In this document: positions 39,214 to 49,701 of the stretch, in pieces
How positions within the stretch are numbered: the first letter of the stretch is position 1
How the letters are laid out: every line of letters starts with the position of its first letter
Assembly: GCA_963714795.1 (NCBI GenBank)
Contig: CAVQPS010000009.1
Location: 744,001-808,000, forward strand
Direction of reading: 5' to 3'
Source: DATIXJ01 sp963714795
GTDB taxonomy: Bacteria > Bacteroidota > Ignavibacteria > UBA10030 > SZUA-254
Length of the DNA stretch: 64,000 nt
Made by a program: the position numbers and the translations under genes
Notes under the pieces: generated by a model
Database searches by the model: none
What the model was told of the DNA's origin: nothing
Seen by the model: only the letters and a program-made list of their open reading frames with translations

Positions 39214-41541
39214 ATGAATCTTACTAACCGTTTTTTCTCTATTTTGCTTTGCTTGATAATTTGGACCGGAACTTCTCAATCGTTCGCCGATCAACCTTCT
39301 AACCGACCGATCACCATTATTCCACAGCCGGTAAAAATGGAGATTCATTCCGGAAGTTTTTCGATTACCGCAGACACCAAAATTCTCTGCCGCCATGATA
39401 TCCGATCCACAGCCGATTATTTTGCCCAAAAAGTCCGAAAAGCCACCGGATTTTTGTTGCCGATTGTCGATTTGAAAAAAGCTTTCCGTTCGAACAATAT
39501 CCTTTTTCAGATTGTTCGGAATAAAAAATTAGGAAATGAAGGATATGAACTCAATGTCGACAGTAATGCCGTTGAAGTTCGCGCAAACACTTCCGCAGGA
39601 TTATTTTACGGAGTGCAGACGATATTTCAGTTGCTCCCTCCGGAATTATTCGGAAGCATTTCTCATCCCGAAATGAAATGGTCAATTCCGGCGGTTTCGA
39701 TTTTCGATGTGCCGAGATTCCGGTGGCGCGGAATGCATCTCGATGTCTGCCGGCATTTCTTTCCGAAAGAGTTTATCAAAAAGTACATCGACGATATCGC
39801 GATGTATAAAATGAATACGTTTCACTGGCATTTAACGGATGACCAGGGATGGCGTATTGAAATAAAAAAATATCCGTTATTGACAACAATCGGCGCGTGG
39901 CGAAAGGGATCGATGATCGGACCGTACAGCGACCAGAAATTCGATTCGATCCGGTACGGCGGATTTTATACGCAAGATGACATTCGCGAGATTGTCGCGT
40001 ATGCGGCAGAGCGGCACGTGACCATTGTTCCCGAAATCGAGATGCCCGGACATTCTCTGGCGGCGCTTGCATCGTATCCGAAACTTTCCTGCACGGGCGG
40101 TCCGTTCAATGTCGGCGAGGCGTGGGGCGTGTATGACGATGTCTATTGTCCGCGCGAAGCGACATTCACATTTCTGAAAAATGTATTGACGGAAGTGTGT
40201 GCGCTGTTTCCGGGAAAATATGTTCATATCGGCGGCGACGAATGTCCGAAAGTTCGATGGAAGGAGTGCGCCGATTGTCAGAAATTGATGAAAAGAAAAA
40301 AGTTAAAAAATGAAAATCAACTTCAAAGCTATTTTGTTAAACGAATCGAAAAAATTCTCAACTCAAAAGGAAAGCAACTCATCGGCTGGGACGAAATTCT
40401 GGAAGGCGGACTTGCACCAAATGCCGCCGTCATGAGCTGGCGTGGCACGGAAGGCGGTATTGCCGCGGCGAAGAAGAAACATTTCGTCGTGATGTCTCCC
40501 GGGTCGCATTGCTATTTCGATTATTACCAGGGAAATCCGAAATATGAACCGCTTGCCATCGGCGGCTATACGCCGGTCGAAAAAGTCTATTCCTATGAAC
40601 CGATTCCGGATGCACTTTCTTCATCGCAACGACAATATATTTTGGGCGCGCAGGGAAATATGTGGACGGAATATGTCACAACTCCGGAACATGTCGAGTA
40701 TATGATTTTCCCGCGTATCTGCGCCCTGGCAGAAGTTGTCTGGAGTCCAAAAGAACTCAGGAATTATTCCGATTTCCGCAAGCGATTGATTCGTCATTTT
40801 ACACTGCTTGATACGATGGGGATCAATTATTCCAAAGCATTGTATGAAATTCAAACGACGATACGCCCGTTGCCGACTGCCGATGGAATTTCCGTTGCGC
40901 TTTCGTCGGCATTCGATTCAACGGGAATTCGGTATACGCTTGATGCAAGTCAGCCGACGACTGCCTCGTTGCAGTATCGAATGCCGGTTGCAATGACAAA
41001 AAATTCGACTCTTACATTCGCATATTTTGATGGAGATAAACAGTGGGGAAATAGCTGTGACCAGGAATTTTTCGTTTCAAAATCGACCGGCAAACCGATT
41101 TCGCTCAAATATCCTCCCGATGAAAAATACTTCGATCAGGGACCGTTCACGCTGGTCAACGGCGTGCGCGGCGATCCGCACCATTTCGGAAAAGACTGGA
41201 TCGGTTTCTGGGGTCCGAATCTCGAAGCAACAATCGATCTTCAGCGCCCGGAACAAATTTCTTCCGTGACGCTTGATCTGCTCGATGCCAAGGAAAGCTG
41301 GATCTATTATCCGAAAAGTATCGAAGTGTTTGTCGGTAACGACACAACGCAATTGGTCAATGTCAAAACAATCGACGGTGACGAAATCAAAAAGACCGGC
41401 AATGTTGTTGAACTGAATATCGGCAATCAAACAGCGCGGTATGTGAAAGTGATCGCCGTAAATGCAGGAAGAATTCCCGACGGAAATCCGGGCGCCGGCA
41501 GTAACTCGTGGCTGTTCGTCGATGAAATTATGGTGAAATAA
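39214..41541 (+). CDS. GH20 beta-N-acetylhexosaminidase, secreted
   Basis: A 775-residue protein with signal peptide ('FFSILLCLIIWTGTSQSFA'), a GH20b N-terminal domain ('YELNVDSNAVEVRANTSAG') and the GH20 barrel. The catalytic Asp342-Glu343 pair is in 'VHIGGDECPKVRW'; substrate-assisted catalysis needs both. Later 'MSWRGTEGG' and a C-terminal F5/8-like domain are present. It releases terminal beta-GlcNAc or GalNAc, the step after galactose removal on N-glycan antennae. It lies between the fucosidase and PNGase genes in the same operon. Confidence 0.95.
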   Translation: MNLTNRFFSILLCLIIWTGTSQSFADQPSNRPITIIPQPVKMEIHSGSFSITADTKILCRHDIRSTADYFAQKVRKATGFLLPIVDLKKAFRSNNILFQIVRNKKLGNEGYELNVDSNAVEVRANTSAGLFYGVQTIFQLLPPELFGSISHPEMKWSIPAVSIFDVPRFRWRGMHLDVCRHFFPKEFIKKYIDDIAMYKMNTFHWHLTDDQGWRIEIKKYPLLTTIGAWRKGSMIGPYSDQKFDSIRYGGFYTQDDIREIVAYAAERHVTIVPEIEMPGHSLAALASYPKLSCTGGPFNVGEAWGVYDDVYCPREATFTFLKNVLTEVCALFPGKYVHIGGDECPKVRWKECADCQKLMKRKKLKNENQLQSYFVKRIEKILNSKGKQLIGWDEILEGGLAPNAAVMSWRGTEGGIAAAKKKHFVVMSPGSHCYFDYYQGNPKYEPLAIGGYTPVEKVYSYEPIPDALSSSQRQYILGAQGNMWTEYVTTPEHVEYMIFPRICALAEVVWSPKELRNYSDFRKRLIRHFTLLDTMGINYSKALYEIQTTIRPLPTADGISVALSSAFDSTGIRYTLDASQPTTASLQYRMPVAMTKNSTLTFAYFDGDKQWGNSCDQEFFVSKSTGKPISLKYPPDEKYFDQGPFTLVNGVRGDPHHFGKDWIGFWGPNLEATIDLQRPEQISSVTLDLLDAKESWIYYPKSIEVFVGNDTTQLVNVKTIDGDEIKKTGNVVELNIGNQTARYVKVIAVNAGRIPDGNPGAGSNSWLFVDEIMVK

Positions 41542-41555
41542 CTCTCTCTAAAATT

Positions 41556-43491
41556 ATGAAAATCATTTTGTTATTGCTATCCCTGCTTGCGTTCTCAACT
41601 TTATCATTTGCCGGAAACGGAAGAACCATTCATATCGTTTCCCATAATAAGACAAAAGTCATTACCGATCCGTCCAAAGGAGTCAATGCGTACAAACACT
41701 GGTCGGTATTTCCGTCGAAACGCACAACGTACCGGAGGGCAATGTTGTATGTGACATATCAATGTCCGGAAAGTTTGCATTGCGGCGAATGGGATTACGT
41801 TGACAATATTTACTTGCGAAGAATGGGCGGCAGCAGCACGTCATCGAAAGATATAGAGATTGCGCGTTTGATTTCTCCGTACGGATGGCGTTTTACGCCG
41901 ATGTGGAAATTTACATGGAAGATTGACGTTACCGATTTTGCATTTTTGCTTCATGATTCGGTGGAAGTGGAATTCAGTCATTCCGGTTACGAAACTAACA
42001 CCGACCGCGGCTGGCTCGTCACACTCGACTTTTCCCTGACCGAAGGAACCCCGGCGATGGAATGTTTGGGAATACAAAAATTGTGGCAGGGTTCGTTTCC
42101 GTACGGCGACAGCATACACAATATCGCCGACTCGCTTCATCCGATTTCATTCACAAATTCCTTTGGTGCGAATATTGCGCGGATGAGAATTCTCCAAACC
42201 GGTCATGGTATGGATGATTCGGAAAACTGCGCGGAGTTCTGCAGTAAATATCGCCGCGTATTATTTGACGATTCATTGATCGATCAGAAACAGATCTGGC
42301 GCGAGTGCGGAAACAATCCGTTGTATCCGCAAGCCGGAACATGGATTTACAACCGTGCCGATTGGTGTCCCGGCTCGATGGTGTATCCGGATGTGTACGA
42401 TATGCCGATCACGAAAAAAAGCACGCACTCTGTTCATATTGAAATGGAACCGTATATCGATCGCAGCAAGCCGACGGCAAGTTATTATTTCAGTTCGTAT
42501 TTACTGTTTGAAAAAAATCCTCGGGCAAAAAACGATATATCGCTGGAAGAGATCATCGCTCCGAGCAACGACGATGATTATAACCGGTTCAATCCGATTT
42601 GTGCTTCGCCGCGTATCCTCATCAAAAATAGCGGTCGGGAAACTCTTACTTCTGTACACATTATTTATGGAATTGTTGGAGAAAGGAAACAGACGTATGA
42701 ATGGCACGGCCGGCTTGCTTCACAACGCTCAGAAGAAGTTGCTTTGCCGGGAATTGTTTCCGCAACGGAAGGAAAACATACGTTTGCAGTGACACTTTCA
42801 ATGCCGAGCGGTAAAAAAGATGAATATCCATCGGACAATTCGCTCACGTCTGTTGCACTCATACCGCCGACATATTCAACGCAATTCATTCTTGCGTTCC
42901 GGACGAATCACGATTCTTCCAACAATGCATATCAACTGAAAGATTTCAACGGCAACGTTCTCCGTGAACGAACCATCGGATCGCTGCAGGCAAATACGCT
43001 CTATCTCGACACGATGAAATTAACGCCGGGCTGTTACCAATTGACGGTGATCGATACTGCCGGCGACGGACTCGACTTCTGGGCAAATCCCGACGGCGGC
43101 TACGGGTATGTCCGATTGCTCGACATGCAACGGACATCTTGTCAAATCGTTTACATCGGATTTCGGAACGGAAATCAATCATTGGTTTACCGTTTCGGAA
43201 AATCCGCCTGCCGTTGTCCTGACCGACACGCTTCCGCTCGTGAATCCGTTTCCGATCCGCAACCCGGGAATATTCAGTCTGGAAATTTTCAATAACGAGC
43301 CGGACAGCGTCGATATCGTCATCCAAAAAGCCGACACGAACGATACCGTCTTTCACCAACAATATGCGGATATCAAAGAAAGTTTTCTGCCGATCGATAT
43401 CAGCAGTCAGCCGGACGGATTTTATTATGTGAAGGTGACAGCCCAAGGCGTGACGGCAACACGGAAAATCCGCATCAGGCATAAAAATTGA
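41556..43491 (+). pseudogene. PNGase F-type peptide N-glycosidase with T9SS sorting domain, one frameshift
   Basis: A signal peptide ('IILLLLSLLAFSTLSFAG') precedes the two-part PNGase F fold. 'CPESLHCGEWDYVDNIYLRR' (Asp80) aligns with the catalytic Asp region of PNGase F, 'NCAEFC' with the second acidic site, and 'NRADWCPGSMVYP' with its C-terminal half. A type IX sorting-type end ('NPFPIRNPGIFSLEIFNN') comes after one extra base near 43130; the uncorrected frame stops at 43295. The catalytic domain is undisturbed. PNGase F cleaves the whole N-glycan from asparagine, leaving aspartate. Confidence 0.88.
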
Positions 43492-43550
43492 ATATGTTTG
43501 CAAATGACATTTTTCTTGAATAACTTTCCCAATCCTTGTAAACCTTCGAC

Positions 43551-46479
43551 GTGACGTTTCAACTGAAAATATTGCTATCGTTTCTTATTTTGTTTTTTTC
43601 GGAAACGCTTGCCGGCAATCTCACACAGCAGGTCAACCCGTTTATCGGCACGGACGCGCACGGACATACATTTCCGGGAGCGACGGTTCCGTTCGGCATG
43701 GTTCAGCTCAGTCCCGATACGCGTGTCGAAGGATGGGATGCGTGCTCAGGTTATCATTACTCCGATTCGACGATTCTCGGTTTCAGTCATACACATCTGA
43801 GCGGCACCGGTGTTGCGGATTACGGCGATATTCTCATTACACCCGAAGTTACAGATACGTTGCTTCCTCTAAAGTTCACTCATCGAAATGAATACGCATC
43901 TCCGGGATATTACCGCGTGTCTACTTGACGATGGAATAATTCGAAGCACAACTGACTGCAACAACTCGTGTTGGATTTCATCGGTACACATTTCATTCCA
44001 ATCGGGAATATATTTTTATCGATTTGCATCATGGCTTGGGACCGGACAGCGTTCTCGAATCGAACATTCACATCGTCAACGATCATGAAATTGCCGGTCT
44101 TCGCCGATCGACCGGTTGGGCAAAAGATCAATATGTCTATTTTGACGCGCAGTTTTCCAAGCCGTTCGTTTCATCCGGAATTTTTTCTCATGATACACTT
44201 CAAGCCGACAGCCACTCTGCGTCTGGAATGAATCTCAAAGCGTATGTGCAATTTGCTTCATCGAAAAATAAACAACTGCTGGTAAAAGTCGGTATTTCTT
44301 CCGTCAGCATTGAAAACGCGCGAAAAAATCTTCTCTCGGAAGTTTCCGGATGGAATTTTGATGACGCAAAAAAGAATGCAGAGAGATTGTGGGAAAAAGA
44401 ATTGAGCAAGATTATCGTCGAAGGCGGAACAAAAGAGCAACGCACCACGTTTTATACCGCGCTGTATCATGCCATGATTGCTCCGAATGTGTTCAGCGAC
44501 GTCGATGGCTCGTATCGCGGGATGGATGGAAAAATTCACACCGCCGACGGGTTCACGATGTACACCGTCTTTTCGTTGTGGGATACGTTTCGTGCCGAAC
44601 ATCCGCTTCTTACCATCATCGATCAAAAACGAACGCTCGATTTCATCAAATCGTTTCTTGCGAAATATGACCAGTCAGGAATTTTGCCGGTGTGGGAGCT
44701 TGCCAGCAACGAAACATGGTGCATGATCGGTTATCATTCCGTTCCGGTTATCGTCGACGCGTATATCAAGGGAATTAGGAATTTTGATGTCGAAAAAGCA
44801 TTCACGGCAATGAAGCACAGCGCTGATCTCGATCATTATGGATTACAATATTATCGTAAGTACGGTTTTATTCCCGGCGAAAAAGAATCCGAATCCGTTT
44901 CCAAAACACTGGAGTATGCATACGACGATTGGTGCATCTCCCAAATTGCAAGACTGCTCGGACATCAAACAGATTTTGGGGAATTTTCCAATCGTGCTCA
45001 ATCTTATGAAAATATGTTTGATCCGTTCGACCGGTTTCATGCGCCCCAAAATTAACGGCGGTTGGCTGACGCCGTTCGATCCGACGTCGGTAACGAATTA
45101 TTATACCGAAGCGAATGCATGGCAGTATTCTTTTTTTGTTCCGCAGGATATCGATGGGATGATCGATCTGTACGGCGGGAAGGAACGATTTATTCAGAAA
45201 CTCGATTCATTGTTTACGATGAATCCCGTCTTGACGGGACGGAATCAGGCCGATATCAGCGGAATGATCGGCGAGTACGCACAGGGAAACGAGCCGAGCC
45301 ATCACGTTGCGTATCTCTATGATTATGCCGGTGTGCCGTGGAAAACACAGGAAGATCGTTCGTCATATCATGGATACGCTTTATACGTCGAAGCCGGACG
45401 GTTTATGCGGCAACGACGACTGCGGGCAGATGTCCGCGTGGTACGTGATGAGTGCTATCGGATTGTATCAGGTGACTCCCGGCAACCCGGTGTATGCGAT
45501 CGGAAGTCCGTTATTCGACAAGACAACGATTTATCTGGAAAACGGAAAACAATTTGTCATTTTCACAAAACAAAATTCCGGGGAACGAAAGTATATTCAA
45601 TCGGCACAATTAAATGGAAATGATTATCCATCACCGCTTATTGAACACGATAAAATTATAGATGGGGGAAAATTATTATTCGTGATGGAAAAAAATCCGA
45701 ACAAACAATGGGGAACATTCCATAAAAACATTTTTCCTTCAATAATAGGGTCGCCGATCCTTCCGGTTCCAGTGATAGAATCTGTCGGTCGAACGTTTCG
45801 TGATTCTATACAAATCACATTGGCATGCATTAATCCGGGTGCGACAATTTTTTATTTTTTTAATTCCAAAGACTCATCATCGTTACATATTTACACCAAC
45901 CCGATCACGTTGAAATCCACATCGACAATCGATGTGTTTGCAGAGTATCTTTCCAATACACAAAGCCTCAGTGCTTTCATCTCAGGGGAATTTATCAAAA
46001 CAACGCCGATTGGAAATATCAAACTTCTGACTTCCTACTCTCCGCAATATACCGGTGGCGGCGATAGCGCACTGGTGGACGGGATTCGGGGCACTGAAGA
46101 TTTCCGGCTCGGCGCATGGCAGGGATACGAAGGAAATAATCTCGATGCCGTTATCGATCTCGGAACATCAAAAACAATTACCGATGTTGCACTCGGATGT
46201 TTGCAGGATATTAATTCCTGGATTTTTTTTCCGACGGAAGCAAAATTTTTCTTTTCCGAAAATCAAACGGCGTGGACTGATTCTATCATCATCAAGAATG
46301 ATGTTTCTCCCAAAAATGAAACTGTTGAACGAAAGGATTTTGGAAAGGAAATACAAAACATTCACGCACGCTATATTCGTGTTGAAGGAACCAATGTCGG
46401 AATTTGTCCGCCGTGGCACAAGGGTGCAGGTAATAAAGCGTGGTTGTTTGTTGATGAAGTTACCGTTACATCAAAATAA
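43551..46479 (+). pseudogene. GH92 alpha-mannosidase, frame broken three to four times
   Basis: It begins at GTG 43551 with a signal peptide, then the family's hallmark 'VNPFIGTDAHGHTFPGATVP'. The body is spread over successive frames but every family block is present in order: 'GWLTPFDPTSVTNYYTEANA', 'GNEPSHHVAYLYDYAGVPW', 'GLCGNDDCGQMSAWYV', then an F5/8-like C-terminal domain. Removing single bases near 45034 and 45354 restores the frame exactly; 43912-43945 needs two or three. The enzymes are calcium-dependent exo-alpha-mannosidases that trim high-mannose glycans. Whether the breaks are real decides if mannose trimming is possible here. Confidence 0.88.
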
Positions 46480-46513
46480 AGAAACAAGGATCGATGAACA
46501 GCCGGAATAGCCG

Positions 46514-49500
46514 ATGAGCATTACCCGACGAAGATTTATGAAAACGGCCGGCACCGTCGCGCTGGCAACCATGACAAAATCGGTTCCGGTATTTTCTGAG
46601 CAGCAAAATCCTATATCGGCAAATTCCCGTATCGCGGTCTTTTTTGAACCTGATTTTCCTGCCGTCGATACCGTTCATGTCGATCAAACTTTGTTGCAAG
46701 ATGCTCTGAAAGATTTGAATCCGACTTTTATTACTGCTCACGATTTGCCAGCTCAATTGCATAATTTCGATATTCTAATTATGCCATTCGGTTCGGCTTT
46801 TCCAAAGAGCGCGTGGGGAGTTTTTCTTGAATTTCTGAGGAGCGGCGGAAATTTTGTGAATCTCGGCGGCGTTCCTTTTTCCGTTCCGGTCGATCATGAT
46901 GAAAATGGATGGCATGTTGAGGTTCGTCAAACGGAATATCATAAACTGCTCGGTATCACGCAGGCTTTTCCGGTTTCGTCGGATTCTATTTCATCATATA
47001 TTGCCAATGATGACGTGCCGAATTCTGAAATCCTGTTGAAGAAATTTACCGTTGATCAATGTTTTGAATTGTATGTCCGTTTCACTGACACGAAAGATTT
47101 TCCGAACGAAGACGGTTCCGGCGGCCAACGGGATGCCGTGTTGAAACCGTTGGTGTTCGGTTTGGACGATAAGAAAATCAAACGCATTGCTCCGGTTATA
47201 CAAATCGATCATACACAGGGAGATTATGCCGGCGGAAGATGGATTCTTGCAAACTTTACCGGAACGATAAGCAGCTCGGCGATACACGGACTCGTCGATC
47301 GTGCAATTGAAGGATCGATTGAGTTGACCGCACGTACATCGTTTGCCTGTTATCATGACGGCGAAGGTCCATCGATAACTGTCCAGCTTCGTCGGCCCAA
47401 AGGTAATGTTGAACAGTTTACCGATAACGATTGCTCGATAGAAATTCATAACGATCAAGGAAATCGAATCGGTCGCTTTACCGTTCGCCTTCAGGGAAAC
47501 GGCACGATTGCAACCGGCGAGTTGGAAATTCCCGGACGAATCCGCAACGAACTTACTCCCGGATTGTATCACATTTCGGTGAGCATGATTGTTCCATCAA
47601 GTGAATCGGGTGACCAGCAAAAACTTTTCTATACAACAGGATTCTGGATATTCGATCATCGCTTGCTTGCCGGAGGAAAACAACTTACAGTCGATGCAAA
47701 CTACCTTCTGCGGGATGGAGTACCGTATCCCGTCACCGGGACAACATATATGGCATCCGATGTTCATAGAAAATTTTTGCTCGAACCGAACCCGCATGTG
47801 TGGGACAACGATTTTCGCCGGATGCAATCCTGCGGAATCAATATGGTCCGGACGGGAATCTGGACAGCGTGGAAAAATTATATGCTGGATGTCGGCGCTC
47901 CGAATGAAGTTGCGTTGCGATCGATGGACGCATTTATCCTCACTGCACGGAAATACGAGATTCCGGTTATCATAACGGTGTTTGCATTTTTGCCGGAAAT
48001 GTGGGGCGGCATCAATCCGTATCTCGATTCCCGGTCGGTGAATGCACAGAAAGAATTTCTGCTTGCATTCGTTCGGCGATATGGTGACGTCAAAGAAATG
48101 ATGTGGGACTTTATCAACGAACCGTCGTTTTGTAATCCTCAACAACTCTGGTCGTGCCGCCCGAATTACGATCTCTACGAAATTGCCGCATGGAAAGATT
48201 GGTTGACAAAACGGTACCCATTTGCAAACGACGACGAACGAATAAATTATCTTGCGGAAATATTCCGGTGTCTTCCGGATGAAGCGTTTTCGCTTCCGAA
48301 ACTGGAAGAGTTTTCCGACGTGAATATTTTCAATGACAGCCGACCGATCAAAGTAATCGATTATCGTTTATTCGCTCAGGAAATGTTCACCCGGTGGGCG
48401 CAGACGATGAGAGAAACCGTCAGGGCGAATGTCCATTCTGCACAACTTGTCACGGTTGGACAGGATGAAGGCGGTACAGGCGACGGGCCCAGCCCGCAGT
48501 TCTTTGCCGATGCCGTCGATTTCACATGTATCCATAACTGGTGGCACAATGATGATCTCGTCTGGGATAATGTTATGACGAGAGTTCCGGGCAAACCGAA
48601 TCTTGTGGAAGAAACCGGCGTGATGTTTTATGAAAAAATGGACGGCAGCGCGTGGCGAACGGAAGAAGATGCCAGAAATTTGCTGGAGCGCAAGCTTGCG
48701 GTTTCTCTCGGAGCCGGTGGTGCGGGATTTATCGAATGGGTGTGGAATACCAATCCCTACATGGCGTCAGATAATGAAGCGGCCATCGGTTTGTTCCGCG
48801 TGGATGGAACCGCAAAACCGGAGTTTGACCCGGTGGAACGGTTTGCAAAATTCTTTTCATCCAATCGCCGGCTCATGACCGGTAAAAAGGATGAAGATGT
48901 GCTGATGGTGATTCCTCATTCACAACTGTTCTCAACGAGAGATTCCGCGACGGAAGCAACACAACGTTGCGTTCGTGTTATGTCGTATGATCACCATATC
49001 GCCCTTACAGGCATTTCCGAATATCAAATTTCAAAAATATCATTTGTACCGAAACTTATCGTTGCCCCGTCCCCGCGGACATTACATCAAGCCGGATGGA
49101 ATTCGATGCTTGCACTTGTCGAGCGCGGCTCGACGTTGTTGATCACCGGCGTCATTGATAGCGATGATCATTGGCTGCCGGTTGAACGAATGAAACAATT
49201 CGGTATAGACAATTCGATAGCAGCCGTTGCGGAAGAAGAGATTTTGAAAATTGATGGAGTTGAATATCAATTGAGTTTTCGTGGAGATAAGATTCAGCGG
49301 ATTGAAAAAAGCGTCGTGAAAGGCAATGCACAGCAGGAGATACATATGATTCCGCACGGCAAAGGAAATATTATCTGGTCGCCATTGCCGGTGGAGCTTG
49401 CGGAAAGCCCCGAACCGACTCGAACGTTATATCAGTTTGCGCTCAAACACGCAAATCTCGAATCAGTTTTCTCCGTTGAGAAATCGCACTCATCGATTCT

Positions 49501-49687
49501 TGTTCTTCCGACGATCTATAATGATGCAGTGCTCTGTACGGTTGTTTCCGAGTCAGGTCATGATGAAAAAATTATCATCCATTATTCTGAAACAAATACG
49601 CCGATCGCTGTTGCAATTCCTGCGCAGAGATCTGTCATTCTCTTCATAAGCCGGAAAGACGGCTCGATTATTTCATCCCTTTCATAA
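46514..49687 (+). CDS. Tat-exported GH5-like glycoside hydrolase
   Basis: A 1057-residue protein starting with a twin-arginine signal ('TRRRFMKTAGTVALATMTK'). Residues about 30-260 hold a GATase-like domain ('FDILIMPFGSAFP', 'RSGGNFVNLGGVPF'). A TIM barrel follows at about 390-770: 'TGTTYMASDVHRKF', 'MMWDFINEPSF' (likely acid/base Glu) and 'NLVEETGVM' (likely nucleophile Glu). This fits the GH-A clan (GH5/GH42-like), but I cannot name the family. GH-A members include beta-mannosidases, and Man-beta-1,4-GlcNAc is the one N-glycan bond otherwise uncovered in this cluster, so that is a testable guess. The frame is intact. Confidence 0.75.
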   Translation: MSITRRRFMKTAGTVALATMTKSVPVFSEQQNPISANSRIAVFFEPDFPAVDTVHVDQTLLQDALKDLNPTFITAHDLPAQLHNFDILIMPFGSAFPKSAWGVFLEFLRSGGNFVNLGGVPFSVPVDHDENGWHVEVRQTEYHKLLGITQAFPVSSDSISSYIANDDVPNSEILLKKFTVDQCFELYVRFTDTKDFPNEDGSGGQRDAVLKPLVFGLDDKKIKRIAPVIQIDHTQGDYAGGRWILANFTGTISSSAIHGLVDRAIEGSIELTARTSFACYHDGEGPSITVQLRRPKGNVEQFTDNDCSIEIHNDQGNRIGRFTVRLQGNGTIATGELEIPGRIRNELTPGLYHISVSMIVPSSESGDQQKLFYTTGFWIFDHRLLAGGKQLTVDANYLLRDGVPYPVTGTTYMASDVHRKFLLEPNPHVWDNDFRRMQSCGINMVRTGIWTAWKNYMLDVGAPNEVALRSMDAFILTARKYEIPVIITVFAFLPEMWGGINPYLDSRSVNAQKEFLLAFVRRYGDVKEMMWDFINEPSFCNPQQLWSCRPNYDLYEIAAWKDWLTKRYPFANDDERINYLAEIFRCLPDEAFSLPKLEEFSDVNIFNDSRPIKVIDYRLFAQEMFTRWAQTMRETVRANVHSAQLVTVGQDEGGTGDGPSPQFFADAVDFTCIHNWWHNDDLVWDNVMTRVPGKPNLVEETGVMFYEKMDGSAWRTEEDARNLLERKLAVSLGAGGAGFIEWVWNTNPYMASDNEAAIGLFRVDGTAKPEFDPVERFAKFFSSNRRLMTGKKDEDVLMVIPHSQLFSTRDSATEATQRCVRVMSYDHHIALTGISEYQISKISFVPKLIVAPSPRTLHQAGWNSMLALVERGSTLLITGVIDSDDHWLPVERMKQFGIDNSIAAVAEEEILKIDGVEYQLSFRGDKIQRIEKSVVKGNAQQEIHMIPHGKGNIIWSPLPVELAESPEPTRTLYQFALKHANLESVFSVEKSHSSILVLPTIYNDAVLCTVVSESGHDEKIIIHYSETNTPIAVAIPAQRSVILFISRKDGSIISSLS

Positions 49688-49701
49688 GAGGAAAAATTTT
49701 T

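Noticed and set aside
43551..46479. Programmed frameshifting in GH92
   Set aside because: Three to four breaks lie at unrelated sequences with no slippery site or stimulatory structure, and similar breaks occur in unrelated genes.
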